Shown one piece after another: positions 46,182-64,000 of a stretch of DNA of 64,000 bases. Origin of the DNA: Rhizobium ecuadorense (GTDB lineage Bacteria; Pseudomonadota; Alphaproteobacteria; Rhizobiales; Rhizobiaceae); contig NZ_LFIO01001107.1 in NCBI RefSeq assembly GCF_001187535.1, forward strand, positions 310,001 through 374,000, in the 5' to 3' direction. The position numbers were made by a program, and so were the translations under genes. Below the pieces are notes generated by a model. The model was not told the DNA's origin. It saw only the letters and a program-made list of their open reading frames with translations, and made no database searches. The first letter of the stretch is position 1, and every line of letters begins with the position of its first letter.

Positions 46182-46526
46182 TCTTCCAAGCCCAATTCAT
46201 GTGACCGGCACCGCGGCGATCATTCGGCATGCGGATGTTTTCCGAAGACGCCGGCGATAGCGCTCATCGACCGGCAGGCGAGGGCGCTCGGCGCCGGGCG
46301 CGGTAGCCCATCTCCGCCAGCCCACGCGATTTTCTCCAAGGATTTCAGTGATTTTCGAGGGGGCTTCGGCGAATCACCTTGCAGGCGGCGAATTGTCCCC
46401 CATATGCGCTGTCACACCAAGAATGGCGTCTGCAATTAAGTCTTGCGCAATTTCGCCGAAAGCCTTAAACGGCGGCACTAAACCGGTTCGCCGGGGCCCA
46501 CCATTTCGTTCACAGGAAGCATTCAA
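46182..46526. other. Leader and promoter region of tuf
   Basis: No gene seen. TTGCGC (46443-46448) and TAAACG (46466-46471) are spaced 17 nt and could be the tuf promoter. The upstream part is GC-rich spacer after the tRNAs. CACAGGAAGC (46513-46522) is the tuf ribosome site. Confidence 0.5.
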
Positions 46527-47702
<1,176 letters not shown>

Positions 47703-47726
47703 TCCTGGGATTACCCGAAATTCAGG

Positions 47727-47757
47727 AAAAACCCCGCTGGAAACGGCGGGGTTTTTT
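47727..47757 (+). terminator. Intrinsic terminator of tuf
   Basis: AAAAACCCCGC (47727-47737), 8-nt loop, GCGGGG and TTTTTT (to 47757). Confidence 0.92.
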
Positions 47758-47906
47758 CGTTTTGATGCCTGTTTGAGGGTTTAACAGGTGTTGTAAAAAT
47801 ATCGTTAAATTCGCCCGTCACAGTATTTTGTTCATCTCACATTCAGAAACCGGTTGTGATTGGTTCATTTTAGTCCAGACTCCTTCATGCAAAGAGGAGA
47901 GCCCGG

Positions 47907-48041
47907 ATGATTCCAAAGGCCACGTTCGTTGCGACGATATTCGCAATGTATGTTTTCACGATGTTTTTCATTGCAGCCATCCCGCAGGAGGTTGTTCAGG
48001 CAGCCGGCGTGCAGATCGGCGACGTGAGCGTCGTTAAGTAA
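47907..48041 (+). CDS. Small single-helix membrane protein, 44 residues
   Basis: The ATG at 47907 is preceded by AAGAGGAG, a near-ideal ribosome site. It reads MIPKATFVATIFAMYVFTMF as a transmembrane helix (continuing FIAAIPQ), then a short polar part (VVQAAGVQIGDVSVVK), ending TAA. Codon choice and the ribosome site support a true gene. No family known. A near-miss LexA site (GTTC-N7-ATTC, 47830-47844) lies upstream. It stands alone between the tuf terminator and the epimerase gene. Confidence 0.68.
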   Translation: MIPKATFVATIFAMYVFTMFFIAAIPQEVVQAAGVQIGDVSVVK

Positions 48042-48209
48042 CGATTTAGCAGTTTGCCGCAGGCTTCTGCGGTGATCGGAAATGATCGGCCATGTGCCCT
48101 GATAGGGTGCACCTGGCGACGCGAGGGTGAACCCTTGCAGGACGCTCGCTTGCTCTTCGCGCGGAAGCGTCTAACTATGCCTCCGATTTGATGACGCGGA
48201 GGACATTCC

Positions 48210-49103
48210 ATGAAGAAGCGAATTCTGTTCACGGGCGGTTCGGGCAAGGCCGGTCGCCATACCGTGCCATGGCTCATCAATGCCGGTTACGAGGTTCACA
48301 ATCTCGATCTCGTGCCGCTGGACAGTCCCGGCGTCACCAATCTCATTGCCGATATCACCGACAGCGGTCAGGTTTTCAACGCGCTGTCGATGCACCGCGA
48401 TTTTCCCGATCTCGATGCGGGCAGGGGCGTGCAGCCCTTTGATGCCGTCGTGCATTTCGCCGCCATCCCTCGCATCCTGATCAAACCGGACAATGAGACT
48501 TTCCGCATCAACACGATGGGTACTTATAATGTCATCGAGGCGGCGGTGAAGCTCGGCATCAGGAAGATTATCGTCGCATCGAGCGAAACGACCTACGGCG
48601 TCTGCTTCGCCGAAGGCCATCGCGATTTCCACCAGTTCCCGCTGGAGGAAGACTACGACGTCAATCCGATGGATTCCTACGGGCTTTCCAAGGTGGTCAA
48701 CGAAAAGACCGCCCGCGCCTTTGCCGAACGGTCGGGTTTCGACATCTATGCGCTGCGAATCGGCAACGTCATCGAGCCGCACGAATATGAGCGTTTCCCC
48801 ACCTATTTCGCCAATCCCGAGATGCGCAAGCGCATCGCCTGGAGCTATATCGACGCCCGTGATCTCGGGCAGATCTGCCATCTCTGCATCGAAAAGGACG
48901 GTCTCGGCTACCAGGTCTTCAACGCAGCCAACGACACGGTCTCGGCCAACACGCCGTCGAAGGAGCTTGCGAAGCGATTTTATCCGAACGTGCCCTTCAC
49001 GCGCGAGATCGGCGAATATGAAGGCCTGCTCTCCAACCGCAAGATTCGCGAGGTGCTGGGGTTCAAGGAGGAGCACGATTGGCGTAAATATGTGAACGTC
49101 TGA
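48210..49103 (+). CDS. NAD-dependent epimerase/dehydratase (extended SDR)
   Basis: A 297-residue Rossmann protein. The nucleotide motif TGGSGKAGR (about 7-15) is a TGxxGxxG variant. The D in NLDLVPLD suggests NAD preference. The catalytic YxxxK is YGLSK (about 156-160), with the Ser in IIVASSETTYG. This is the general sugar epimerase/uronate-dehydrogenase-like type; the substrate cannot be told. It starts ATG at 48210 and is inserted between tuf and tRNA-Trp. Confidence 0.85.
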   Translation: MKKRILFTGGSGKAGRHTVPWLINAGYEVHNLDLVPLDSPGVTNLIADITDSGQVFNALSMHRDFPDLDAGRGVQPFDAVVHFAAIPRILIKPDNETFRINTMGTYNVIEAAVKLGIRKIIVASSETTYGVCFAEGHRDFHQFPLEEDYDVNPMDSYGLSKVVNEKTARAFAERSGFDIYALRIGNVIEPHEYERFPTYFANPEMRKRIAWSYIDARDLGQICHLCIEKDGLGYQVFNAANDTVSANTPSKELAKRFYPNVPFTREIGEYEGLLSNRKIREVLGFKEEHDWRKYVNV

Positions 49104-49271
49104 ACGGATCCTGGTGGGGCGATGAGCGAGCCGATCGTTCGCATATCCGCAGAATGGCTATGAAAAACGAAAATCGTGCTTGCCAATCCGCTGCCGTCGT
49201 CTTAAAGGGAGCGCCATGCTTTTCAGCAGCGATTTGCGGACCTTGGTCCATACGCTGATTGATCGGTATGA

Positions 49272-49347
<76 letters not shown>

Positions 49348-49440
49348 TTTTCCTCCAAGCGGGACAGCGCGGACATGCTCGCGGCATTCCGGCCGGGGAT
49401 TGATGGGTAAGACTAATTTCGTTAAACTTCGGTTTCCCTC

Positions 49441-49469
49441 TTGTGTATTCGGAAATCGGTGTTTATTTA
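49441..49469 (+). promoter_or_regulatory. Likely promoter of secE-nusG
   Basis: TTGTGT (49441-49446), exactly 17 nt, TATTTA (49464-49469), 71 bases before the secE start. Confidence 0.5.
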
Positions 49470-49540
49470 GGGTTCAACAGACACGCGGTGCGTGGGGCTG
49501 ATAGTTTCAGCTTTACGCGCCGTAATTGCGTGGGCAGTCG

Positions 49541-49741
49541 ATGGCATCCAAATCCAATCCGTTTGCGTTTCTGCAGCAGGTTCGCTCCGAGACGTCCAAA
49601 GTTACATGGCCGTCGCGCCGCGAGACGATGATCTCGACGGTTATGGTGCTTGTGATGGTGGTTTTCGCTGCGCTGTTTTTCTTTGCCGCTGACCAGCTGA
49701 TCGGCTGGGTTCTGAGCTTCGTGCTGAATACCGGCAACTGA
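49541..49741 (+). CDS. secE: Preprotein translocase subunit SecE
   Basis: A 66-residue short form with one membrane helix. The N-terminal amphipathic part (FAFLQQVRSETSKVTWPSRRE, residues 7-27) carries the conserved KVTWPSR motif, then a single transmembrane helix (about 33-56). The ATG at 49541 is preferred over a GTG at 49526. It clamps SecY in the translocon. It is followed 17 bases later by nusG in the universal order. Confidence 0.95.
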   Translation: MASKSNPFAFLQQVRSETSKVTWPSRRETMISTVMVLVMVVFAALFFFAADQLIGWVLSFVLNTGN

Positions 49742-49758
49742 TACGGGTGGAGATGAAA

Positions 49759-50289
49759 ATGGCGGCACGTTGGTACATCGTCCACGCATATTCAAATTTT
49801 GAAAAGAAGGTCGCTGAGGACATCGAGAACAAGGCTCGCCAGAAGGGGCTTGAGCACCTGTTCGAGAAGATCCTCGTGCCGACCGAAAAGGTGGTGGAAG
49901 TGCGTCGCGGCCGTAAGGTCGACAGCGAGCGCAAGTTCTTCCCGGGCTATGTCATGGTTCGCGCCAACCTGACGGATGAAGCCTACCACTTGATCAAGAA
50001 TACGCCGAAGGTCACAGGTTTCCTCGGCTCCGACAACAAGCCCGTTCCGATTCCGGATTATGAAGCCGAGCGCATTCTCGGCCAGGTCCAGGAAGGTGTC
50101 GAGCGGCCGAAGGCCTCCATCACCTTCGAGATCGGCGAGCAGGTCCGCGTTTCCGATGGTCCGTTCGCGTCGTTCAACGGCACGGTTCAGGATGTGGACG
50201 AAGAGCGTTCGCGCCTGAAGGTTGAAGTGTCGATCTTCGGCCGCGCAACGCCGGTCGAACTGGAATACGCTCAGGTCGAGAAGGTCTGA
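49759..50289 (+). CDS. nusG: Transcription termination/antitermination factor NusG
   Basis: A 176-residue protein with the NGN domain (RWYIVHAYSNFEKKVAEDI at the start, GYVMVRANLTDEAYHLIKNTP) and a C-terminal KOW domain (FEIGEQVRVSDGPFASFNGTVQDVDEE). The ATG at 49759 has GGGTGGAG before it; GTG at 49747 and ATG at 49753 are in frame but closer to or inside that site. It binds RNA polymerase and Rho, and links transcription to translation. Confidence 0.96.
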   Translation: MAARWYIVHAYSNFEKKVAEDIENKARQKGLEHLFEKILVPTEKVVEVRRGRKVDSERKFFPGYVMVRANLTDEAYHLIKNTPKVTGFLGSDNKPVPIPDYEAERILGQVQEGVERPKASITFEIGEQVRVSDGPFASFNGTVQDVDEERSRLKVEVSIFGRATPVELEYAQVEKV

Positions 50290-50465
50290 TTGTAAGAGAT
50301 TGGAAGCAGGCCTTGCGGCCGGTTTCCTGCGGACCTGGTCCGCACCCGCGTGGAAGGTGAGGGGTCTTAGCCGGACCCTAACGATCCGCACCACGCAACC
50401 GCAGCCGCCGGAGAGATCCGGCATCACGGGCCGGGCGACCGGCCGCTCATGAAAGGCAGAGAGAT

Positions 50466-50897
50466 ATGGCTAAGAAAGTTGCAGGCCAGCTCAAGCTTCA
50501 GGTCAAGGCAGGATCGGCAAACCCGTCCCCGCCGATTGGTCCGGCGCTTGGTCAGCGTGGCATTAACATCATGGAATTCTGCAAGGCGTTCAATGCCGCC
50601 ACGCAGGAAATGGAAAAGGGTATGCCGATCCCGGTCGTCATCACCTATTACCAGGACAAGTCCTTCACCTTCGCGATGAAGCAGCCTCCGGTCAGCTACT
50701 GGCTGAAGAAGGAAGCGAAGATCACGTCCGGTTCCAAGACGCCCGGCAAGGGCGCCAAGGCCGGCTCCCTCACCAAGGCTCAGATCAAGTCGATCGCAGA
50801 AGCCAAGATGAAGGATCTGAACGCAGCGGATATCGAAGGTGCAATGGCGATGATCGAGGGCTCTGCCCGCGCCATGGGCCTGGAAGTGGTGGGTTAA
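50466..50897 (+). CDS. rplK: 50S ribosomal protein L11
   Basis: A 143-residue L11. The N-terminal domain has the [24 protein letters not shown] signature (about 21-44) that binds thiostrepton and release factors, and the C-terminal rRNA-binding domain ends [14 protein letters not shown]. The ribosome site GGCAGAGAG precedes it. The 176-bp gap before it holds stem-loops such as GCAGG..CCTGC, likely the L1-binding leader. It is followed 4 bases later by rplA. Confidence 0.97.
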   Translation: MAKKVAGQLKLQVKAGSANPSPPIGPALGQRGINIMEFCKAFNAATQEMEKGMPIPVVITYYQDKSFTFAMKQPPVSYWLKKEAKITSGSKTPGKGAKAGSLTKAQIKSIAEAKMKDLNAADIEGAMAMIEGSARAMGLEVVG

Positions 50898-50901
50898 GAT
50901 C

Positions 50902-51603
50902 ATGGCTGGTAAGCGCACGCAGAAGATCAACGAAGGTGTTGATCCCACCAAGCTCTACGCTCTGAGCCTAGCCATCGGCATGGTCAAGGAACGGGCTGTC
51001 GCCAAGTTCGACGAAACCATCGAAGTCTCGATGAACCTCGGCGTCGACCCGCGCCATGCGGACCAGATGGTTCGCGGCGTCGTCAACCTGCCGAACGGCA
51101 CCGGCCGTACGGTTCGCGTTGCCGTCTTCGCTCGTGGCGTCAAGGCCGATGAAGCCAAGGCTGCCGGTGCCGATATCGTCGGTGCTGAAGACCTCGTCGA
51201 AATCGTCCAGGGCGGCAAGATCGAATTCGATCGCTGCATCGCCACCCCCGACATGATGCCGCTGGTCGGCCGTCTCGGTAAGGTTCTCGGCCCCCGCGGC
51301 ATGATGCCGAACCCGAAGGTCGGCACCGTCACCATGGATGTCGCCGGAGCCGTCAAGGCTTCCAAGGGCGGCGCTGTCGAGTTCCGCGTTGAGAAGGCTG
51401 GCATCGTCCATGCCGGCATCGGCAAGGCCTCTTTCGACGCCAAGGCTCTGGAAGAAAACATCCGCGCCTTCGCTGACGCAGTCATCAAGGCGAAGCCGGC
51501 TGGCGCCAAGGGCAACTACGTCAAGCGCGTGGCGATTTCTTCGACCATGGGCCCGGGCGTCAAGATCGAAGTCGGCTCCGTCACAGCAGCTCCGACTGCA
51601 TAA
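50902..51603 (+). CDS. rplA: 50S ribosomal protein L1
   Basis: A 233-residue L1 with the two-domain fold and signature [21 protein letters not shown] (about 123-143). L1 builds the stalk at the E site and represses its own operon by binding the leader mRNA. The stop is followed by a series of hairpins before rplJ. Confidence 0.97.
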   Translation: MAGKRTQKINEGVDPTKLYALSLAIGMVKERAVAKFDETIEVSMNLGVDPRHADQMVRGVVNLPNGTGRTVRVAVFARGVKADEAKAAGADIVGAEDLVEIVQGGKIEFDRCIATPDMMPLVGRLGKVLGPRGMMPNPKVGTVTMDVAGAVKASKGGAVEFRVEKAGIVHAGIGKASFDAKALEENIRAFADAVIKAKPAGAKGNYVKRVAISSTMGPGVKIEVGSVTAAPTA

Positions 51604-51611
51604 GTTGATTG

Positions 51612-51680
51612 CCGGACCTCGGTCCGGTCACTGAATTCCGGCCTCGCAAGAGGCCGGAATATTCCGGAGAAATCCGGAAT
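51612..51680 (+). terminator. Three consecutive hairpins after rplA
   Basis: CCGGACC-TC-GGTCCGG (51612-51627), ATTCCGGCCTC-GCAA-GAGGCCGGAAT (51635-51660) and ATTCCGGA-GAAA-TCCGGAAT (51661-51680). The last two close on GNRA tetraloops. There is no U-tract, so processing or attenuation is more likely than full termination. Confidence 0.6.
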
Positions 51681-51932
51681 CCTGTCCGAGATTGCAGGTG
51701 GTTTTCCCTTAATCACTTTGCCTGCATGAGACGGGTAAGACCCGAATTGCTTGAAGTTCGCTTCATAGGAAATCGGTTCGAGCCTTGGATGCCTTGTGCC
51801 TCTCCAGCCTTCATTGGCGCGGGAGCGCGGGGGGACAGGATCCTCAAGCGTCGCTTGGGATCTCGCATGATCCCGGGAGGCAAAAGGCAACCCGGCGGGC
51901 CCGTTTTCGGTCCCGCCAACTGGAGATAGGCA
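51681..51932 (+). promoter_or_regulatory. L10 leader region of rplJL
   Basis: A 252-nt structured leader, in the place where L10(L12) binds the mRNA in other bacteria to control rplJL. A stem GATCC..CAAG with CTTG.GGATC (51839-51862) and GGGAGGCAAAAGGCAACCCGG-type purine loops are visible. No gene in it. Rfam L10-leader membership was not testable here. Confidence 0.55.
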
Positions 51933-52451
51933 GTGGAAAGAGCGGAAAAACGCGAATTCGTCACGGAACTGAACGAAGTCTTCAAGGCTTCGGGCTCAGT
52001 TGTCGTGGCCCACTATGCTGGTGCCACAGTCGCGCAGATGAACGATTTTCGTTCGAAGATGCGTGCAGCTGGCGGTACCGTCAAAGTCGCGAAGAACCGC
52101 CTGGCCAAAATTGCCCTTCAGGGTACGGAAGCGGAAGGGATCACCGATCTCTTCAAGGGTCAGACGCTGATTGCATACAGCACCGATCCGATCACCGCTC
52201 CGAAGGTCGTCATGGATTTCGCCAAGACCAACGACAAGATCGTTGTTCTGGGCGGCGCCATGGGAACAACCACGCTCAACGCCGATGCAGTCAAGTCGCT
52301 TGCGACCCTGCCTTCGCTCGATGAGCTGCGTGCGAAGCTGCTGGGCATGATCCAGACACCGGCTACCCGCATCGCTGGGGTTGTTGCAGCACCGGCAAGC
52401 CAGCTTGCCCGCGTGTTTGCGGCCTACGCCAAGAAGGACGAAGCCGCTTAA
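51933..52451 (+). CDS. rplJ: 50S ribosomal protein L10
   Basis: A 172-residue L10, base of the stalk that carries L7/L12. It starts with GTG at 51933, with TGGAGATAGG before it ([17 protein letters not shown]). [20 protein letters not shown] and the C-terminal helix that holds L12 dimers are recognisable. It is 58 bases ahead of rplL. Confidence 0.96.
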   Translation: MERAEKREFVTELNEVFKASGSVVVAHYAGATVAQMNDFRSKMRAAGGTVKVAKNRLAKIALQGTEAEGITDLFKGQTLIAYSTDPITAPKVVMDFAKTNDKIVVLGGAMGTTTLNADAVKSLATLPSLDELRAKLLGMIQTPATRIAGVVAAPASQLARVFAAYAKKDEAA

Positions 52452-52509
52452 GGCGGTTTTTCGCTGTTTATAATCAACCGGTTCGAACCGAACAAAAGGA
52501 ACTAGTAAA

Positions 52510-52887
<378 letters not shown>

Positions 52888-52901
52888 TCTTGAAACGCTT
52901 T

Positions 52902-52927
52902 TGGGAGGCAGTCTCTGCTGCCTCCCA
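52902..52927 (+). terminator. Hairpin 1 between rplL and rpoB
   Basis: TGGGAGGCAG (52902-52911), 6-nt loop, CTGCCTCCCA (52918-52927), then TTT. A short U-tract makes partial termination plausible, lowering rpoBC relative to rplL. Confidence 0.7.
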
Positions 52928-52948
52928 TTTGCCGTTTTTCTGAACGAA

Positions 52949-52984
52949 TTACCCAAAAGCCGCGTCAAACCGGCTTTTGGGTAA
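52949..52984 (+). repeat. Hairpin 2 between rplL and rpoB
   Basis: TTACCCAAAAGCCG (52949-52962) pairs perfectly over 14 bp with CGGCTTTTGGGTAA (52971-52984), with an 8-nt loop. A long double-stranded RNA stem in this junction could be an RNase III site, as known in E. coli. No U-tract follows. Confidence 0.7.
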
Positions 52985-53148
52985 TGGGTTCTTCAAAAGG
53001 ATAGTCTCGCACCGAGGGCAGCACAGCAATCCGAGCTGAGCGTTTTCGGGTGTCGGACGAGATTGAACTACTCATTGATAGACGGGATCGACTGGCCATC
53101 GGTTCCCGTCCGTTGCAGGCCCGGGTGCAAGATTTTGAAGGAGCGACG

Positions 53149-57288
<4,140 letters not shown>

Positions 57289-57299
57289 GCACCTGATAG

Positions 57300-57327
57300 G
57301 GCGTGCGCTGCCAATGCGGCGCACGCC
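57300..57327 (+). repeat. Hairpin between rpoB and rpoC
   Basis: GGCGTGCGC (57300-57308), 10-nt loop, GCGCACGCC (57319-57327), 11 bases after the rpoB stop. No U-tract. The 191-nt gap contains no gene. Confidence 0.6.
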
Positions 57328-57479
57328 GGTCCCGCCGGGCGCCGTATCCGTATCGGCCCTGCAGGGAAGTTTCGCCGCAACTTGCGGTTATTCTCGTTTA
57401 AGCGAGGGAGGCGGCTCCCCGGGAATTTGCCGCCGGCCATCGCATTTTGAGGGCGCTTTAGCCCATGAAGGAGACAGGC

Positions 57480-61688
<4,209 letters not shown>

Positions 61689-61727
61689 TCCGCGGCCGAA
61701 GGCCACCACTTGGTGGCACACGAATTG

Positions 61728-61759
61728 AAAAACCGCCCGGAGGGATCCGGGCGGTTTTT
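61728..61759 (+). terminator. Intrinsic terminator of the rpoBC operon
   Basis: AAAAACCGCCCGGA (61728-61741), 4-nt loop, TCCGGGCGG and TTTTT. Confidence 0.93.
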
Positions 61760-61863
61760 CGTTTTTGGTCTGGATTGGCCAGTCTTGGGGCCAGTCTGGG
61801 GGAGGGCGCTGCTCCCGCTTATGCTGCCTTTGGGCGACCCCGCAGCGTCAGCGGCGGCTCCCT

Positions 61864-62157
61864 TCAGTTGAAGCGGATGATCGCGACCTCGCCATCGACG
61901 GCGCCCTGGTAGGCGGAGGCGTGCGGCTCTTCGGCGGGCACCTCGGTCAGCATGCCGATCTGGTCGAGATCGGCCTCGATGAAGCCTTCCTCGGCAAGGG
62001 CGTTCAGGGCCTCGCGTACCGCGGTATCGTCGTCGGGTGCCTTCAGCATGATGTGCAGGTCGATGCCGTCGCTGTCGTCGGACTCGTAGCCTTTGCCGAT
62101 GATGATGAAGATCATCGGCCCGTCGAAATTATTGTCGTTATCAGGTGTCGTAATCAT
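61864..62157 (-). CDS. Conserved hypothetical acidic protein
   Basis: A 97-residue, acidic cytosolic protein starting at the ATG at 62157 (MITTPDNDNNFDGPMIFIII) with GAAGGACAGG before it. Alternating beta strands and a helix (DTAVREALNALAEEGFIEADLDQIG, about 48-72) suggest a small alpha/beta fold. I know it as a conserved neighbour of rpoC-rpsL in rhizobia but know no function. Opposite strand to both. Confidence 0.7.
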   Translation of the reverse strand: MITTPDNDNNFDGPMIFIIIGKGYESDDSDGIDLHIMLKAPDDDTAVREALNALAEEGFIEADLDQIGMLTEVPAEEPHASAYQGAVDGEVAIIRFN

Positions 62158-62223
62158 CGCCTGTCCTTCGGCTCTTTGACGATTCGGTCGCTCGAATCCT
62201 GCTGTGAGGGCCGCACGCCGCAA

Positions 62224-62655
62224 TTGCTGATTCCTTAACTGCTTTTGCCGCGATGCCCAAGTTTTTATCTTGGTGCACGGCCGTGATTTCGTCTAGAAGG
62301 ATGAAATCATAGCGTTAGGCCCGCAGATCAAGGCGATACGGCGAGTTTATTTCTTAACCGGCCTTGACGAGAGGGGTGGAAACCAGTAGTACCCCGGCCA
62401 TCAGATCCCATGTGAGGCTTGGCTGTTCGGGGCGACGCGCCCTGAAGTTCACCTCAAACAAGGTTCTAAACGCACGTTGAAGTCATGATGCTGCACGCAC
62501 GACGCATATTTTATGCGTCCTCTGCTCCTTGTGGTCCATCTGCGGAAGCGGATCGGGCCATATTTTGCGCATTGACGGAAAGCGTGCGTCACTGCCGGAG
62601 ACGGCGCGAGTTCAAGCCCGCAAGGGTACTGAGATAAAACGTAAGGGATGGTTGA
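62224..62655 (+). other. Leader and promoter region of the str operon
   Basis: No gene. The best promoter is CTTGACG (62363-62369), 17 nt, TAGTAC (62387-62392), matching the rhizobial CTTGAC rule. That gives a leader of about 255 nt. A hairpin GACGCATA-TTT-TATGCGTC (62501-62519) stands in it. GTAAGGGATGG precedes the rpsL start. Confidence 0.55.
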
Positions 62656-63027
62656 ATGCCTACCGTAAACCAGCTGATCCGCAAGCCTCGCCAGGCGAAC
62701 GTAAAGCGTAACAAGGTTCCCGCACTCCAGGAGAACCCGCAGAAGCGCGGCGTTTGCACGCGCGTCTATACGACGACGCCGAAGAAGCCGAACTCGGCTC
62801 TGCGTAAGGTCGCAAAGATCCGCCTGACCAACGGCTTCGAAGTCATTGGTTACATCCCCGGCGAAGGTCACAACCTTCAGGAACACTCTGTCGTCATGAT
62901 CCGTGGCGGCCGCGTCAAGGACCTTCCGGGTGTCCGTTATCACATCATCCGCGGCGTTCTCGATACCCAGGGTGTCAAGAACCGCAAGCAGCGCCGCTCC
63001 AAGTACGGTGCGAAGCGTCCGAAGTAA
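62656..63027 (+). CDS. rpsL: 30S ribosomal protein S12
   Basis: A 123-residue S12. The streptomycin-relevant sites are wild type: K43 in [12 protein letters not shown] and K88 in [13 protein letters not shown]. It is part of the decoding centre. First gene of the str operon, 77 bases before rpsG. Confidence 0.98.
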   Translation: MPTVNQLIRKPRQANVKRNKVPALQENPQKRGVCTRVYTTTPKKPNSALRKVAKIRLTNGFEVIGYIPGEGHNLQEHSVVMIRGGRVKDLPGVRYHIIRGVLDTQGVKNRKQRRSKYGAKRPK

Positions 63028-63074
63028 TTCGGGTTTGAATAATCCGGCGCTGCGCGAGGTCCTCCGCGTGATGA

Positions 63075-63575
<501 letters not shown>

Positions 63576-63604
63576 TTCCGAACGGTATCGAAAGGCAGTC
63601 CACA

Positions 63605-64000
63605 ATGGCTCGCGAATATAAAATCGAAGACTACCGCAATTTCGGTATCATGGCGCATATCGACGCCGGCAAGACCACGACCACCGAGCGTATTCTTTAT
63701 TACACCGGCAAGTCGCACAAGATCGGCGAAGTCCACGACGGCGCAGCCACCATGGACTGGATGGAGCAGGAGCAGGAGCGTGGCATCACGATCACCTCTG
63801 CTGCCACCACGACCTTCTGGAAGGGCCGTGACGGCAAGATGCGTCGCTTCAACATCATCGACACCCCTGGCCACGTCGACTTCACCATCGAAGTCGAGCG
63901 TTCGCTGCGCGTTCTCGACGGCGCCATCGCGCTGCTCGACGCCAACGCCGGCGTTGAGCCGCAGACGGAAACTGTCTGGCGCCAGGCCGAGAAGTACAAT
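63605..64000 (+). CDS. fusA: Elongation factor G, N-terminal part (3' truncated by window edge)
   Basis: The first 132 residues of EF-G, the GTPase that drives translocation. G1 is [15 protein letters not shown] (about 17-31), switch I has [20 protein letters not shown] and G3 is [10 protein letters not shown]. The rest, and probably a second tuf copy, lies beyond base 64000. Confidence 0.96.
   Translation, partial: MAREYKIEDYRNFGIMAHIDAGKTTTTERILYYTGKSHKIGEVHDGAATMDWMEQEQERGITITSAATTTFWKGRDGKMRRFNIIDTPGHVDFTIEVERSLRVLDGAIALLDANAGVEPQTETVWRQAEKYN

Noticed and set aside
47830-47844. LexA box before the 44-codon gene
   Set aside because: GTTC-N7-ATTC has one mismatch in the second half-site; not called as an operator.
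62656-63027. Possible streptomycin-resistance changes in rpsL, and rifampicin changes in rpoB
   Set aside because: Key lysines K43 and K88 are wild type, and the rpoB cluster matches normal alphaproteobacterial sequence.

Overview
The window looks like about 64 kb of chromosome from a Rhizobium (R. etli / R. leguminosarum group) or a very close relative. The DNA is GC-rich. The proteins read as rhizobial housekeeping proteins (DivK-PleD, RNase E with a long acidic insert, an insert-free ProRS, an AidB-like acyl-CoA dehydrogenase). The intergenic DNA carries repeat types I know from Rhizobium, namely RIME-like elements and palindromic elements. No rRNA, phage, transposase or CRISPR was seen. 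The species call rests on memory of protein sequences, not on a search.

Layout. 1-5.3 kb: the 3' end of RNase J, methylmalonyl-CoA epimerase, a small membrane protein, then proS and an ABC lipoprotein-release operon (lolC-type permease, lolD). 5.3-14.1 kb: a DUF5680 gene, a 28-codon membrane-peptide gene under an apparent LexA operator, dnaE1, an L,D-transpeptidase, SOS-controlled dinB, a GNAT, a HAD-like protein and a DUF3572 protein. 14.2-16.7 kb: divK-pleD and a probable structured small RNA. 16.7-28.2 kb, all on the minus strand: rpmG, an MFS transporter, DUF983, rnr, topA, dprA, plsY, a degenerate pyrC and pyrB. 28.4-39.5 kb: aidB-like gene, two inverted RIME-like repeats, rne, amidase, PBP1a (mrcA), and prfB with its programmed frameshift. 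39.6-45.8 kb: an accessory stretch with an esterase, nadK, tRNA-Thr, an Arg/Trp-rich secreted protein, two tiny membrane-protein genes (one with a LexA box), a secreted hypothetical, a tandem AprI/Inh-type inhibitor and rlmB. 46-64 kb: the translation/transcription core: tRNA-Tyr, tRNA-Gly, tuf, an epimerase, tRNA-Trp, secE-nusG-rplKAJL-rpoBC, then the start of the str operon (rpsL, rpsG, fusA truncated by the window end).

The most interesting signal is a set of three perfect alphaproteobacterial LexA boxes (GAAC/GTTC-N7 repeats) directly upstream of start codons. One sits at dinB, as expected. The other two sit at very small membrane-peptide genes (28 and 45 codons) absent from ordinary ORF calls. 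The first recalls Caulobacter SidA, an SOS-induced 29-residue division inhibitor. Other points of interest are a PyrC that has lost most of its metal-binding motifs, two candidate sRNAs (upstream of proS and between pleD and rpmG), an array of mini-hairpins between dnaE1 and the transpeptidase gene, and strong hairpins punctuating the rplA-rplJ, rplL-rpoB and rpoB-rpoC junctions.
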